Below are positions 24,459 to 32,453 of a DNA stretch of 64,000 nt, in pieces; position 1 is the stretch's first letter, and each line of letters begins with the position of its first letter. The position numbers and the translations under genes are program-made. This stretch comes from Rothia aerolata (lineage in GTDB: Bacteria; Actinomycetota; Actinomycetes; Actinomycetales; Micrococcaceae): contig NZ_BMDC01000001.1 in assembly GCF_014635585.1 (NCBI RefSeq), forward strand, positions 1,092,139 to 1,156,138, written 5' to 3'. The notes beneath the pieces are model-generated. The model did no database searches, had not been told where the DNA came from, and was given only the letters and a program-made list of their open reading frames with translations.

Positions 24459-25142
24459 TTATGAACCAGGCAGCTGAATAATACCTGAATAAAGGGAAGC
24501 AGCTGGCTCACAATAGCTCACGGTGGGGCGGTTCTTACCCTCAAGGTCTGAGAACTCGAAGGTGGTAATTGACGCTAGGTTGCACTGGCGAGAACGGGGG
24601 TCATGCGGTAAGAACTTGCCCTCGGCAGAGCGGCGAGCCATCCAGATAGGCAGCTGGTGGGAAACAATAATGGCCTCTGCCCCCGGCCCGCCGATTTCAT
24701 AGGCGATGCGGGCAGCATCGCGGGTTGCCTCTGCCATGCGCGCCACCTGCGCTTTAAAGGGCTCCCCCCAGGAAGGGCGCAGGGGGTTGTACATCTTCAA
24801 CCAGTGCTTGGGGTTGTTCAGAAGCTCTTTCTTATCAACGTGCAGGCCCTCAAAATAGTTGTCTGCCTCAATCACGCGGGGGTCGTGGTGGGCTTCAAGC
24901 CCCAGAAGCTCGGTAATGGGGGCAGCTGATTCCTGGGTTCTGGTCAGCGGTGAGCAGGCGAGGTAGACGATATTGGCGCCCTGATCTGCCCATTCTTTAA
25001 AGCGCTCGGCAGAGAGGCGAACCATCTTCTGCCCCAGCTCGGAGAGATGGTATTCCGGTAGCCGGCCGTAGACAATCCGGCGGGGGTTGTGCACCTCGCC
25101 GTGGCGCATGAGGTGAACTTTGGCAATCGCTGATGAAGTCAT
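24459..25142 (-). CDS. Histidine phosphatase (phosphoglycerate mutase-like)
   Basis: 227 residues. The phosphohistidine motif HLMRHGEVHNPRR is at the N-terminus, a second Arg/Glu region is in LTRTQESAAPI, and the second His is in AIIVSHQLPIW. This is the branch found next to ccd/res genes in actinobacteria (the Rv0525-like position). It may act on a small phosphate ester or protein; substrate unknown. No strong ribosome site. It lies between glutaredoxin and thioredoxin genes on the same strand. Confidence 0.88.
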   Translation of the reverse strand: MTSSAIAKVHLMRHGEVHNPRRIVYGRLPEYHLSELGQKMVRLSAERFKEWADQGANIVYLACSPLTRTQESAAPITELLGLEAHHDPRVIEADNYFEGLHVDKKELLNNPKHWLKMYNPLRPSWGEPFKAQVARMAEATRDAARIAYEIGGPGAEAIIVSHQLPIWMARRSAEGKFLPHDPRSRQCNLASITTFEFSDLEGKNRPTVSYCEPAASLYSGIIQLPGS

Positions 25143-25200
25143 GGTTTCAGTCTCTCAAATCGTTTTTCGTTTTCCCAGTGCCTTGAACCGGCCAGCCCCT

Positions 25201-25473
25201 CTAGAGCCCGAGTTCCTTGGCCAAAATCTTGTGCAGACGCTTGGGGTTAATCTGCCAAAAATCCTTGGGTTCGCCGTTGACCATCACCACCGGAATTTCG
25301 GTATCGTGGCGGGCCTTGAGATCGGGGTGCTCATCGACGTCTACTTCATGAAAACCCAGCCCCAGCTCGGAGGTCACCCGGTGCACTGTTTGCCGCGCAG
25401 CCTCACACAGGTGGCAGCCCTGACGAGTGAGAAGAGTTACCTGAGGTTCCCGATGTTTTGATTCTTCAGCCAT
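25201..25473 (-). CDS. Glutaredoxin-like protein
   Basis: 90 residues, thioredoxin fold of the DUF836/glutaredoxin group. TLLTRQGCHLCEAARQTVHRV holds the CxxC redox site near residue 21; the cis-Pro lies in DTEIPVVMVNGE. It is cytoplasmic and probably reduces disulfides or protein-thiol adducts; partner unknown. TAGACT is exactly seven bases before ATG with no Shine-Dalgarno, so a leaderless message is likely. It is 58 bp upstream of the phosphatase gene. Confidence 0.9.
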   Translation of the reverse strand: MAEESKHREPQVTLLTRQGCHLCEAARQTVHRVTSELGLGFHEVDVDEHPDLKARHDTEIPVVMVNGEPKDFWQINPKRLHKILAKELGL

Positions 25474-25480
25474 AGCAACC

Positions 25481-25486
25481 AGTCTA
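25481..25486 (-). promoter_or_regulatory. Candidate -10 box of leaderless glutaredoxin message
   Basis: TAGACT on the minus strand, seven bases before the ATG, as seen at other starts in this window. No ribosome site is present. Confidence 0.5.
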
Positions 25487-25498
25487 CTGAAAACACAG

Positions 25499-25535
25499 CG
25501 AGCCCCGCCTCTCCCAAAAAGAGAAGCGGGGCTCG
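25499..25535 (-). terminator. Hairpin behind the bS22 gene
   Basis: Fifteen-base arms (CGAGCCCCGCCTCTC at 25499-25513 with 25521-25535) with one mismatch and a seven-base A-rich loop, 17 bp after the stop of the tiny ribosomal gene on the minus strand. The following T-run is weak. Confidence 0.7.
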
Positions 25536-25551
25536 AAAAGCTGACAAGAAT

Positions 25552-25650
25552 TTACTTCTTGTTGCGGCGCTGGTGGCGAGTCTTACGAAGCAGCTTGCGG
25601 TGCTTCTTCTTGGACATGCGCTTGCGGCGCTTCTTGATAACTGAACCCAT
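25552..25650 (-). CDS. Ribosomal protein bS22-type (AURKAIP1/COX24 domain), 32 residues
   Basis: Very small, strongly basic protein reading [19 protein letters not shown] and ending RRNKK. This matches the tiny actinobacterial small-subunit ribosomal protein with the AURKAIP1/COX24 domain, known from mycobacterial and related ribosomes. GAGGTG with a seven-base spacer precedes ATG 25650 on the minus strand. It stands alone, followed by a hairpin. In M. tuberculosis the equivalent gene lies close to proC; here proC is about 8 kb away. Confidence 0.92.
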   Translation of the reverse strand: MGSVIKKRRKRMSKKKHRKLLRKTRHQRRNKK

Positions 25651-25869
25651 TGGATTCACCTCACTTATTATTTGTTACTCTGCCGCTTCCCGTGCAAGGG
25701 TTGCGTTAGCTATGCAGAGTTCGCGGTTATACCGGTATAAACGCTTTCTTAAAACACCAAAAAGGCACACACGTGCCCCTTGGTGAAAAACGCTCTCTGT
25801 ATAGACTACAAGCATTCAGCGGTTTTTCCGCAATCGTGCTGGCTAAATGAGAGCTTTTTCTCCAAAATA

Positions 25870-27528
25870 CTAGCGTTTCTTCTTTTTCTTCTTTTTCTTT
25901 TTGGTGATGGAGTGGGTTTGGGTCTGGTCGATGACCTCGGGCTCCTGGTACTCATCTGCCAGCACATAGCCGCTGGGCAGAGAGTCCTGCTCCTGTTCAC
26001 CGTGCTCGACCTCAGCGGCGTCGTCCTCAGGTGCGGTCAGCACCGCCAGACGCTGTTGCCGTGCGAGTTCATGGGCTTCTGCGTCGAACTCCTGCACCCC
26101 ACCCTTGCGGTGGAACCACTTACCAAAACGCCTAGCTCGCGGAGTCTCTTCCTCCCTCGGCTCAGCCTGCGGAGCTTCTTCGACCGGCTCAGCTTTCTCT
26201 CGCGGCTTGGCGCGCAAGACGTCGCGGCTCACCGGCTCGCCCCAGCTGTTTTCTTTTGCCTGCACGGGCTTTTCGGCCCGCGGTAGATCCCCCTGAGACT
26301 TCGAGGGAACCTGGCCCGCCGCAACCCCGGTTGCCCGGCCTGATCGATCAATAGGCTTAATAACGGTGGCGTGCACGGGCGCAGACACCGTGCCCCTGCG
26401 CTTACGGGCCGGGGCTCCCTGCTTCTCGGGCGCGCGGAGCACGTTCCGCTCGGAGAAGGGAACGTAGTCAGGGTCTGCCGCGTAATCGCTATAGCGCTGC
26501 GCCTTGGCCTCCTGTGCCCGGGCCCAGGGCGCGGACTCCTGCCCGGTCTGTTCCTGAGTTTGCTCGGGGATATTGTGAGTCTCTGCGGGCTGCGACTTTT
26601 CCGTCTGCGCGGTTTCAGCCGGCAGGACGTCGTCCTGCGGCTTGGCTGCCTCGGAGCTGGTTGCCGCCGGGGTGGGCTGGCTCGGAGCCGACGGGGAACC
26701 GATGTTTTCCAGCGCCGAAATCAGGGTGGGCGAGACAGAGCCTTCCCAGGTCTCGGGTACCAGGTCATCATCGGGCTCATCCTCAACCGGCTCGAGCCGC
26801 GCCAGAGTGCCCGGCAGGGAGTTGGCGACCTCGGTGGGCTCATCCAGTTCTATGCCTGCCTCGGCATATTGGTTCTCGATGCTCGCCGCCACCAGTTGCT
26901 GGGCCAGTTCATTATCACCGCACTTCAAGGCGTCGACGATAGCCTGGTGTTCAGCCCGCAGGCGGGCTGCGGTTGCGCTCCAGAGAGGTACCCTACCCAG
27001 CAGAGAGAGCAGATATTCGTAGATGGAATCGTGCAGGGCGGTCATCATGCCACTCACCGCATGATTACCTGCCAGCTTCACCAAAGTGACGTGAAAACTT
27101 GCCTCAAGCTCGTGAAAATCCTGCGGGAAAAGAGCGTCGCTTTTCATCTCTTCCAGCAGACGCTCCAGCTCCTCCATAGCAGGATTGCTTCGGTCGGCCC
27201 GGGCTACCGCCCAGGTTTCAAGCAACACCCAGGTCTGAATCAAATCTCGGGTGGGGTGCTGGGCCTGGGCCATGTGCAGGCGCAGGGCAGGGGTGACGGC
27301 ACGGGCGGGGTCAGAGACCAGCTGGGGAATAATGGTTTTCCGCTTGCCCTCAAAGAGCCGGAAAACACCCATGATTTCCAGGCGCTTAATCGCTTCGCGG
27401 GTGCTGGAATGGCCGGTTTTGAGAATGTCGGCAATCCGACGGTCATCCGGCAGATTCTCACCCAGCGCAATACGCCCCTCAAACAGCTCGGTTTCTAGCC
27501 AGTGGAGGATTTTTTGGTCAACAGACAT
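25870..27528 (-). CDS. GntR/FadR-type regulator with very long charged C-terminal tail
   Basis: 552 residues, about twice the family length. Residues 1-70 form a GntR winged helix (GENLPDDRRIADILKTGHSSTREAIKRLEIMGVF), and about 90-220 form an all-helical FCD effector domain with metal-site-like residues (DFHELEASFHVTLVKLAGN). From about 230 to the end the protein is disordered, rich in Glu, Pro, Ala, Gln and Arg, and it finishes SITKKKKKKKKKR. FadR-type proteins bind DNA as dimers and respond to organic acids. The function of the extra 320 residues is unknown; the poly-Lys end could bind nucleic acid or acidic polymer. Next to an ArsR gene with a similar added tail. Confidence 0.85.
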   Translation of the reverse strand: MSVDQKILHWLETELFEGRIALGENLPDDRRIADILKTGHSSTREAIKRLEIMGVFRLFEGKRKTIIPQLVSDPARAVTPALRLHMAQAQHPTRDLIQTWVLLETWAVARADRSNPAMEELERLLEEMKSDALFPQDFHELEASFHVTLVKLAGNHAVSGMMTALHDSIYEYLLSLLGRVPLWSATAARLRAEHQAIVDALKCGDNELAQQLVAASIENQYAEAGIELDEPTEVANSLPGTLARLEPVEDEPDDDLVPETWEGSVSPTLISALENIGSPSAPSQPTPAATSSEAAKPQDDVLPAETAQTEKSQPAETHNIPEQTQEQTGQESAPWARAQEAKAQRYSDYAADPDYVPFSERNVLRAPEKQGAPARKRRGTVSAPVHATVIKPIDRSGRATGVAAGQVPSKSQGDLPRAEKPVQAKENSWGEPVSRDVLRAKPREKAEPVEEAPQAEPREEETPRARRFGKWFHRKGGVQEFDAEAHELARQQRLAVLTAPEDDAAEVEHGEQEQDSLPSGYVLADEYQEPEVIDQTQTHSITKKKKKKKKKR

Positions 27529-27578
27529 GGAAAAGTAGACAGTCTTTCAGAAAAGGTGGGAGGAAGGGCTGAAATGAA

Positions 27579-28421
27579 TTAACGGCGCCGGCGGAAGCGA
27601 GTCAGCGTTGCCAGCAGACCGCGCGATTCGTGGTCTTCATGCTGCTCTTCGGGGGTGGGCAGAGCAGGGAGCACCTCAATCTCTTCAGCGCTTGTTTCGG
27701 CTTCTTCGACAGCGACATCTTCAGCAAGAGGTGCTTCGGGAGTTTCCTCACCTTCAAGAACCTCTGCGCCGGCCTTCAACTCAGTTGTGTCTTCGCCCAT
27801 CTCAGAGGACTCTTCTTCGCCCTGCTCCGACTCTTCACCGGCAGGCTCAAGGCTCGGCGTGAACGCAGTCAGCGGCGTGAAGCTGATGGCGTGACGGGCT
27901 CGATACTCAGACTCTTCCGCTTCTTCACCCTGCTCCATATACTCCGACTCGGCAGCGGCAAGTTCTTCTTCGGAGATTTCAGTGCTCTCGCTAGCGGTCT
28001 CTTCAGCTACCGCTTCATCTTCAGCAAATGCTTCGGCAGCCCGGGACTCAGCGGCAGCCATACCCGCCGCGGTCATGGGCTGGTTAGGCTCGGCCTCTTC
28101 AAGCTCGGCCTGGGCCTGGGCCACTTCGGCGGAATCAGCGGTAGCACCGCTGGAATGATGATGCGCAGAATTCAGGGCTTCGATCCAGAGAGTGACCTTG
28201 TTAAGAGGGCCGGGAGTCAGCGAATAGTAGCGGCGCTGGCCCACCGCTTCGGTTTCTGCCAGACCGGCATTGCGCAGAACCTTCAGGTGTTTGGAGACCG
28301 TAGGCTGGCTAATTTCCAGCTCTTCGACGAGCTCTCCCACCGAGTGTCGTCCTGCAGAAAGCGCACGGAGAATCTGCCGCCGCGTGGGATCGGCAATCAC
28401 TGCAAACACATCATCAATCAT
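27579..28421 (-). CDS. ArsR-family regulator with long acidic C-terminal tail
   Basis: 280 residues; only the first 95 are a known fold, an ArsR winged helix: IADPTRRQILRALSAGRHSVGELVEELEISQPTVSKHLKVLRNAGL followed by RRYYSLTPGPLNKV. No metal-binding Cys cluster is present, so it is not a standard metal sensor. Residues about 100-270 are extremely rich in Glu/Ala/Ser, with almost no aromatic residues, and the protein ends LLATLTRFRRRR. TAAGAT lies seven bases before the ATG with no Shine-Dalgarno, so a leaderless message is likely. It is 50 bp upstream of the GntR gene on the same strand. Role unknown. Confidence 0.85.
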   Translation of the reverse strand: MIDDVFAVIADPTRRQILRALSAGRHSVGELVEELEISQPTVSKHLKVLRNAGLAETEAVGQRRYYSLTPGPLNKVTLWIEALNSAHHHSSGATADSAEVAQAQAELEEAEPNQPMTAAGMAAAESRAAEAFAEDEAVAEETASESTEISEEELAAAESEYMEQGEEAEESEYRARHAISFTPLTAFTPSLEPAGEESEQGEEESSEMGEDTTELKAGAEVLEGEETPEAPLAEDVAVEEAETSAEEIEVLPALPTPEEQHEDHESRGLLATLTRFRRRR

Positions 28422-28428
28422 GAGCTCT

Positions 28429-28434
28429 ATCTTA
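28429..28434 (-). promoter_or_regulatory. Candidate -10 box of leaderless ArsR message
   Basis: TAAGAT on the minus strand, seven bases before the ATG. No ribosome site is present. Confidence 0.5.
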
Positions 28435-28557
28435 CATATATACCTCTGTAAGAATCTTCAACCCTCACCGTTTTATAGGTTTTACCCAGCAAGCTTTAAT
28501 CTTTGCTACCACTAGCACGTATACCTCCATGCCCATATAGAAGCACAGCGCAATAAT

Positions 28558-29766
28558 TTAGTCATACCAGGGGTCTAGGCCCCAGTTGGGAAAGATTTCC
28601 TTGCGGGTTGCCATCACAGCCCTGTCTACCTCATCTGCGGGATTGAAACCGACCTCCCAGGAGGCCCACCAGATATCTGCGTGGTCCCCCATGGCAATAG
28701 GGGGAGAAATATCGTACTTTTCTTTCATGTAGGTGCGCCAGCTGGTAGGGGTAGCGCTATTGACCGACAGCGGAGCCCCGGCGGCAACCGCCATCATGTG
28801 GGTCCAGCTACGGGGAACGGCGTCATAAATCGAATACCCTCCCCCGCCGGTGGCAATCCAGCGGTCTTCGCACAGCTCGTGCGCCAGCTGCCCCACGTAG
28901 GCCATAATTTCTCGCTGCGCCTCAATAGAAATATTGAGGTGGCTCATGTCGTCTTTGGTGTGGGAATCACAGCCGTGCTGGCTGACAATAATTTCGGGTT
29001 GAAACTCCCGTAGTAGCGGGGGCACCACGGCGTCAAAAGCGCGAATCCAACCGCTGTCTGACACCGAGGCGGGCAGGGCGATGTTGACCGAGGTGCCAGA
29101 AGCTAATCCCTCGGGCCCGCTTTCGTTGCAGAAACCGGTGCCGGGAAAGAGGGTCATACCGCTCTCGTGCAGAGAAAAAGTCATCACGTTGGGGTTATCC
29201 CAAAAGATGTTCTGCACGCCGTCGCCGTGGTGGGCGTCCACATCAATATAGGCTATGCGCCGCACCCCCGAGTTAAGCAGGTGCTGAATCGCCACCGCAC
29301 AGTCGTTATAGATACAGAAGCCGCTCGCCTTATTACGGTCGGCATGGTGCATACCGCCGCCAAAATTGACGGCGTGGACGGCGTCTTCGTCAAGGATCAT
29401 CTGCGCTGCGAGCAGACTTCCTCCCGCCAAGCGGGCACTGGCGGTGTGCACTCCCGCATAACCGGGGGTGTCTTCTGTGCCCAGGCCAGAGTCGGGAATA
29501 CTCAGAGTGGGGTCTTCGCTAATAGCTCGCACCGCCCGAATATAGTCGGGGTCGTGGGCCAGCTCTAGCTCAGCATCACTGGCAACCGGGGGCCTCTCTT
29601 CGCGCACCTGGGGTAGATCAAAGACCCCCATGCTGCGCGCCAGTCGCTCGGTGGCGTCTAGCCTGCTGGGGTGCATGGGGTGATAGTCGCCAAAGTAATA
29701 CTGGCACATGGCAGGGTCCCAGAAAATAGCCGTGGGAACCGGCGAACATTTATCTGTGAAGCTCAT
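28558..29766 (-). CDS. AcuC-like histone deacetylase family enzyme
   Basis: 402 residues with a class I deacetylase core. Visible zinc and catalytic regions: HHADRNKASGFCIYNDCAVA, IAYIDVDAHHGDGVQNIFW (Asp and His ligands), GTGFCNESGPEG, and a C-terminal GGGGYSIYDAVPRSW. In Bacillus the AcuC enzyme deacetylates acetyl-CoA synthetase; an acs gene is present at 53191 here but far away, so the link is only a possibility. ATG 29766 follows GGGGGTGGGT; a GTG two codons earlier is an alternative. It is divergent from the Ktr operon. Confidence 0.9.
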   Translation of the reverse strand: MSFTDKCSPVPTAIFWDPAMCQYYFGDYHPMHPSRLDATERLARSMGVFDLPQVREERPPVASDAELELAHDPDYIRAVRAISEDPTLSIPDSGLGTEDTPGYAGVHTASARLAGGSLLAAQMILDEDAVHAVNFGGGMHHADRNKASGFCIYNDCAVAIQHLLNSGVRRIAYIDVDAHHGDGVQNIFWDNPNVMTFSLHESGMTLFPGTGFCNESGPEGLASGTSVNIALPASVSDSGWIRAFDAVVPPLLREFQPEIIVSQHGCDSHTKDDMSHLNISIEAQREIMAYVGQLAHELCEDRWIATGGGGYSIYDAVPRSWTHMMAVAAGAPLSVNSATPTSWRTYMKEKYDISPPIAMGDHADIWWASWEVGFNPADEVDRAVMATRKEIFPNWGLDPWYD

Positions 29767-29916
29767 ACCCACCCCCTACTAGTAACTTTCATCACAGCCA
29801 ATCATAAACACACCGCGGCACTTTCCACCGCATCTGTCAGATAAGGCGTGCGAGGACTAAGCTTTATAACGCGCTATCCCGCTTTTATGACGACGCCGAG
29901 AAGAAGGAGGTGGGGC

Positions 29917-31311
29917 GTGGCAGAGACCGAGAGCTCTTTAAACCTGCCCACCCGGGTTCTCCTGGCAACCCGCGACCTCGCCGACCGCACGGTGGCTTCT
30001 ACTCCCGCCCGCATGGCAATCTTTGCCTTTGCGGTGGTTATTATCTTTTTCTCGCTCATGCTCTGGCTACCCATCTCTTCCGCCGATGGCCGCGCCATAA
30101 ACTTTCACCACGCCGTCTTTACCGCCACTTCAGCGGTGACCGTCACCGGCCTGACCACCGTCTCCACCGCCACCCAGTGGTCTTTCTTTGGCCAGCTCAT
30201 GATTCTCATCGCCTTTCAGATTGGCGGACTGGGAACCCTGACCATGACCTCCCTGCTGGCCATGGCGGTGGGCCGCAAGCTGGGTCTGCGTTCAAAACTG
30301 ATTGCCCAGGAGGCCATGAACATCGGCAAGCTGGGCGAACTGGGTTCGGTACTGCGCACCGTCGCCATGACCTCTATCTTCTTCGAGGCCGCCATAGCCC
30401 TGATTCTCATCCCCCGCTTTCTGTTGTTGGGCGAGGGGCTGGGCAACAGCATCTGGCACGGTATCTTCTACGCGGTCTCCGCCTTCAATAACGCCGGTTT
30501 CACCCCTCACTCCGACGGAATTGTGCCCTACGGCCATGACCTCTGGATTCTTTTGCCCATCTGCGTGGGTGTCCTTATCGGCTCCCTGGGCTTTCCCGTG
30601 ATTCTGGTGATTCAGCAACATCCCTTCAAGTTCAACCGCTGGAATCTCACCACCAAGCTCACCATTATCGGTACCGTCTCTTTGCTGTTTATCGGCATGG
30701 CATTCTGGGGACTCTTTGAATGGTCTAACCCCAAAACAATCGGTGAGCTAGGTTTTCTCGACAAACTTCTCAACTCTTTCTTTGCCTCGATCATGACCCG
30801 CTCCGGCGGCTTCAACCTGGTCGATATGAACGACGCCAACCCCATTACCCTGCTCATCACCGACGTGCTGATGTTTATTGGCGGCGGCTCAGCCTCCACC
30901 GCCGGCGGCATTAAAATCACCACCATCACCGTGGTAATTCTGGCAGTCATCGCAGAAGCCCGCGGCGACCAGTTTGTGGTTGCCTTCAACCGCACCATTC
31001 CCGACTCGGTACTGCGCATTGCTATCTCGGTGATTATGATGAGCGCAATTATCGTTTTTATTGGCACCGCGGCCATTGTCTTTATTACCGGCGAGTCCCT
31101 TGACCGAGTTCTCTTCGAGGTCATCTCCGCCTACGCCACCTGTGGACTCTCCGTGGGGCTGGCAGCCACCCTACCGCCGTCCTGCATCTACATACTCGCC
31201 GCCCTCATGTTCGTGGGCCGCATCGGTATCATTACCGTAGCAACAGGTTTAGCGCTGCGTTCGCGCCGCCGCCTCTACAAGTACCCCGAAGAAAGGCCCA
31301 TCATTGGCTGA
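29917..31311 (+). CDS. ktrB: Potassium uptake channel subunit (KtrB/TrkH family)
   Basis: 464 residues, polytopic. Four pore-loop motifs are present: TVTGLTTVST, NNAGFTPHS, TRSGGFNLV and ATCGLSVGL, with a Gly at each filter position as in Trk/Ktr/HKT channels. GTG 29917 is chosen because AAGGAGGT lies five bases upstream; in-frame ATG 29887 and GTG 29848 would add an Arg-rich leader without such a site. The gene overlaps ktrA by eight bases. Together they form a sodium- or proton-assisted potassium importer. Confidence 0.92.
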   Translation: MAETESSLNLPTRVLLATRDLADRTVASTPARMAIFAFAVVIIFFSLMLWLPISSADGRAINFHHAVFTATSAVTVTGLTTVSTATQWSFFGQLMILIAFQIGGLGTLTMTSLLAMAVGRKLGLRSKLIAQEAMNIGKLGELGSVLRTVAMTSIFFEAAIALILIPRFLLLGEGLGNSIWHGIFYAVSAFNNAGFTPHSDGIVPYGHDLWILLPICVGVLIGSLGFPVILVIQQHPFKFNRWNLTTKLTIIGTVSLLFIGMAFWGLFEWSNPKTIGELGFLDKLLNSFFASIMTRSGGFNLVDMNDANPITLLITDVLMFIGGGSASTAGGIKITTITVVILAVIAEARGDQFVVAFNRTIPDSVLRIAISVIMMSAIIVFIGTAAIVFITGESLDRVLFEVISAYATCGLSVGLAATLPPSCIYILAALMFVGRIGIITVATGLALRSRRRLYKYPEERPIIG

Positions 31312-31972
31312 CCGCACTCAACACAACGCCCCGGTGATGGTGATTGGCCTGGGCCGCTTTGGCGCCTCCACGGCAGCCCAGCTCAAGCGCCAGAATAAAG
31401 AAGTGCTGGCTATTGAGCGCGACCCCACCCTGGTACAGAAGTGGTCAGGCCAGCTCACCCACGTCGTCGAGGCAGACGCCACCGACATTGATGCCCTGCG
31501 CCAGCTCGGCGCAGCCGACTTCACCTCTGCGGTAGTGGGGGTAGGCACCTCGGTTGAGGCGTCGGTTCTCATTACCGCTAACCTGGTAGATCTCGGCATC
31601 GAACGTATTTGGGCTAAGGCAATTACTCCCGCCCACGGCAAGATTCTCTCGCGCATCGGCGCCCACAAGGTAGTTTTTCCGGAGGCAGATGCAGGACGAC
31701 GCGCCGCCCACCTGGTCTCGGGCCGCCTGCTGGACTACATCGAGTTTGACGACGATTTCGCCATTGTCAAAATGCATCCCCCCAAGGAAACCCACGGTTT
31801 CACCCTGGCGGAATCAGACGTGCGTGAAAAATACGGCGTGACCATTGTCGGTGTGAAGTCACCCGGTGAAGATTTCACCTACGCAACCCCAAACACAAAA
31901 GTTACGTCCCGTGACCTCTTGATTGTTTCGGGCCAAGTTGATTTAATTGAACGGTTTGCTGCTCGGCCTTAA
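31304..31972 (+). CDS. ktrA: Potassium uptake regulatory subunit (KtrA/TrkA family)
   Basis: 222 residues, a single RCK unit as in KtrA rather than the double TrkA. The Rossmann start VIGLGRFGASTAAQL is followed by LAIERDP and a C-terminal RCK_C domain (FTLAESDVREKYGVTIVGVK). It gates the membrane subunit in response to nucleotides. Start TTG overlaps the ktrB stop by eight bases with AAAGG upstream, so translation is coupled. A 480-bp non-coding stretch with a candidate small RNA follows. Confidence 0.92.
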   Translation: MADRTQHNAPVMVIGLGRFGASTAAQLKRQNKEVLAIERDPTLVQKWSGQLTHVVEADATDIDALRQLGAADFTSAVVGVGTSVEASVLITANLVDLGIERIWAKAITPAHGKILSRIGAHKVVFPEADAGRRAAHLVSGRLLDYIEFDDDFAIVKMHPPKETHGFTLAESDVREKYGVTIVGVKSPGEDFTYATPNTKVTSRDLLIVSGQVDLIERFAARP

Positions 31973-32067
31973 AGGCTGTTTGCGCAGGTCAGAGCTTATT
32001 TTAACATTATCTGCCGGGCCATTTGGGAAAATATTACAATTTTTTTCATCAAAAGCCGGATTTTGAG

Positions 32068-32097
32068 TTGTTTTTTCTACACCTGTCTGCCTAAACT
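32068..32097 (+). promoter_or_regulatory. Promoter candidate for the small RNA
   Basis: TTGTTT at 32068-32073 and TAAACT at 32092-32097, spaced by 18 bases, in an AT-rich stretch after ktrA. Predicted start near 32104. Inferred from hexamers only. Confidence 0.45.
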
Positions 32098-32103
32098 AGA
32101 GTC

Positions 32104-32285
32104 ACCTCTAAAGGTGCGAGTGATTACTGAACGGATTGCGAACCCGTTCAAACAGTTTGATTTCTCAACTATTGATTCGGTATCCCCTAAGCCGTTTGTT
32201 GAGAAACTAAGCTGATGCGTTTCTTATTCTCTTAGAAATGCGCGAAGGCTCCGACTGCTTCCCTACAGTCGGAGCCTTTATTTTG
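32104..32285 (+). ncRNA. Candidate small non-coding RNA
   Basis: About 180 nt between a promoter-like pair of hexamers and a strong terminator. It carries no ORF with a ribosome site. Possible hairpins: a stem of GAACGG with CCGTTC near 32129-32150, a longer one closed by TTTCTCAAC and GTTGAGAAA, one closed by GCGTTTCT and AGAAATGC, and the terminator. The family is not recognised; it does not show the C-rich loops of 6C RNA. A long 5' leader of the isomerase gene is an alternative, but the terminator would cut it off before that gene. Confidence 0.45.
32245..32285 (+). terminator. Rho-independent terminator upstream of the isomerase gene
   Basis: Perfect 13-bp stem AAGGCTCCGACTG (32245-32257) with 32266-32278, eight-base loop, then TATTTTGTT. 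No ORF ends near it, which argues for a non-coding transcript from upstream; ktrA stops 270 bp earlier. Confidence 0.88.
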
Positions 32286-32298
32286 TTAATCTACCCCC

Positions 32299-32366
32299 GT
32301 TTTGTACAGGGTTGTCTCTCCTATACAGCGGTATCTCTGTACACCAGAGACAATCCTGTACAAAAC
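32299..32366. repeat. TGTACAGG inverted repeat, copy 1
   Basis: Twenty-one-base arms (GTTTTGTACAGGGTTGTCTC then T, 32299-32319, with 32346-32366), one mismatch, and a 26-base centre with TATACAGCGGTATCTCTGTA. A related copy is at 34297-34372, so the two flank the isomerase-proC pair. No protein coding. Confidence 0.8.
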
Positions 32367-32453
32367 AGGCGGGTTAGCGGTCCTCCGGCACCTTACTTTC
32401 TACGCGTAGACTTTTAAGAAGATTGTGACCGTGGTCTATCCAGGAGTAAGCCG

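Noticed and set aside
26371-27498. 375-codon plus-strand open frame
   Set aside because: It lies wholly opposite the GntR gene, follows its codon periodicity, and its translation is low-complexity Gly/Leu/Arg with no domain.
32104-32285. tRNA or 6C RNA
   Set aside because: No cloverleaf with an anticodon arm and T-loop (GTTCNANNC) and no C-rich hairpin loops.
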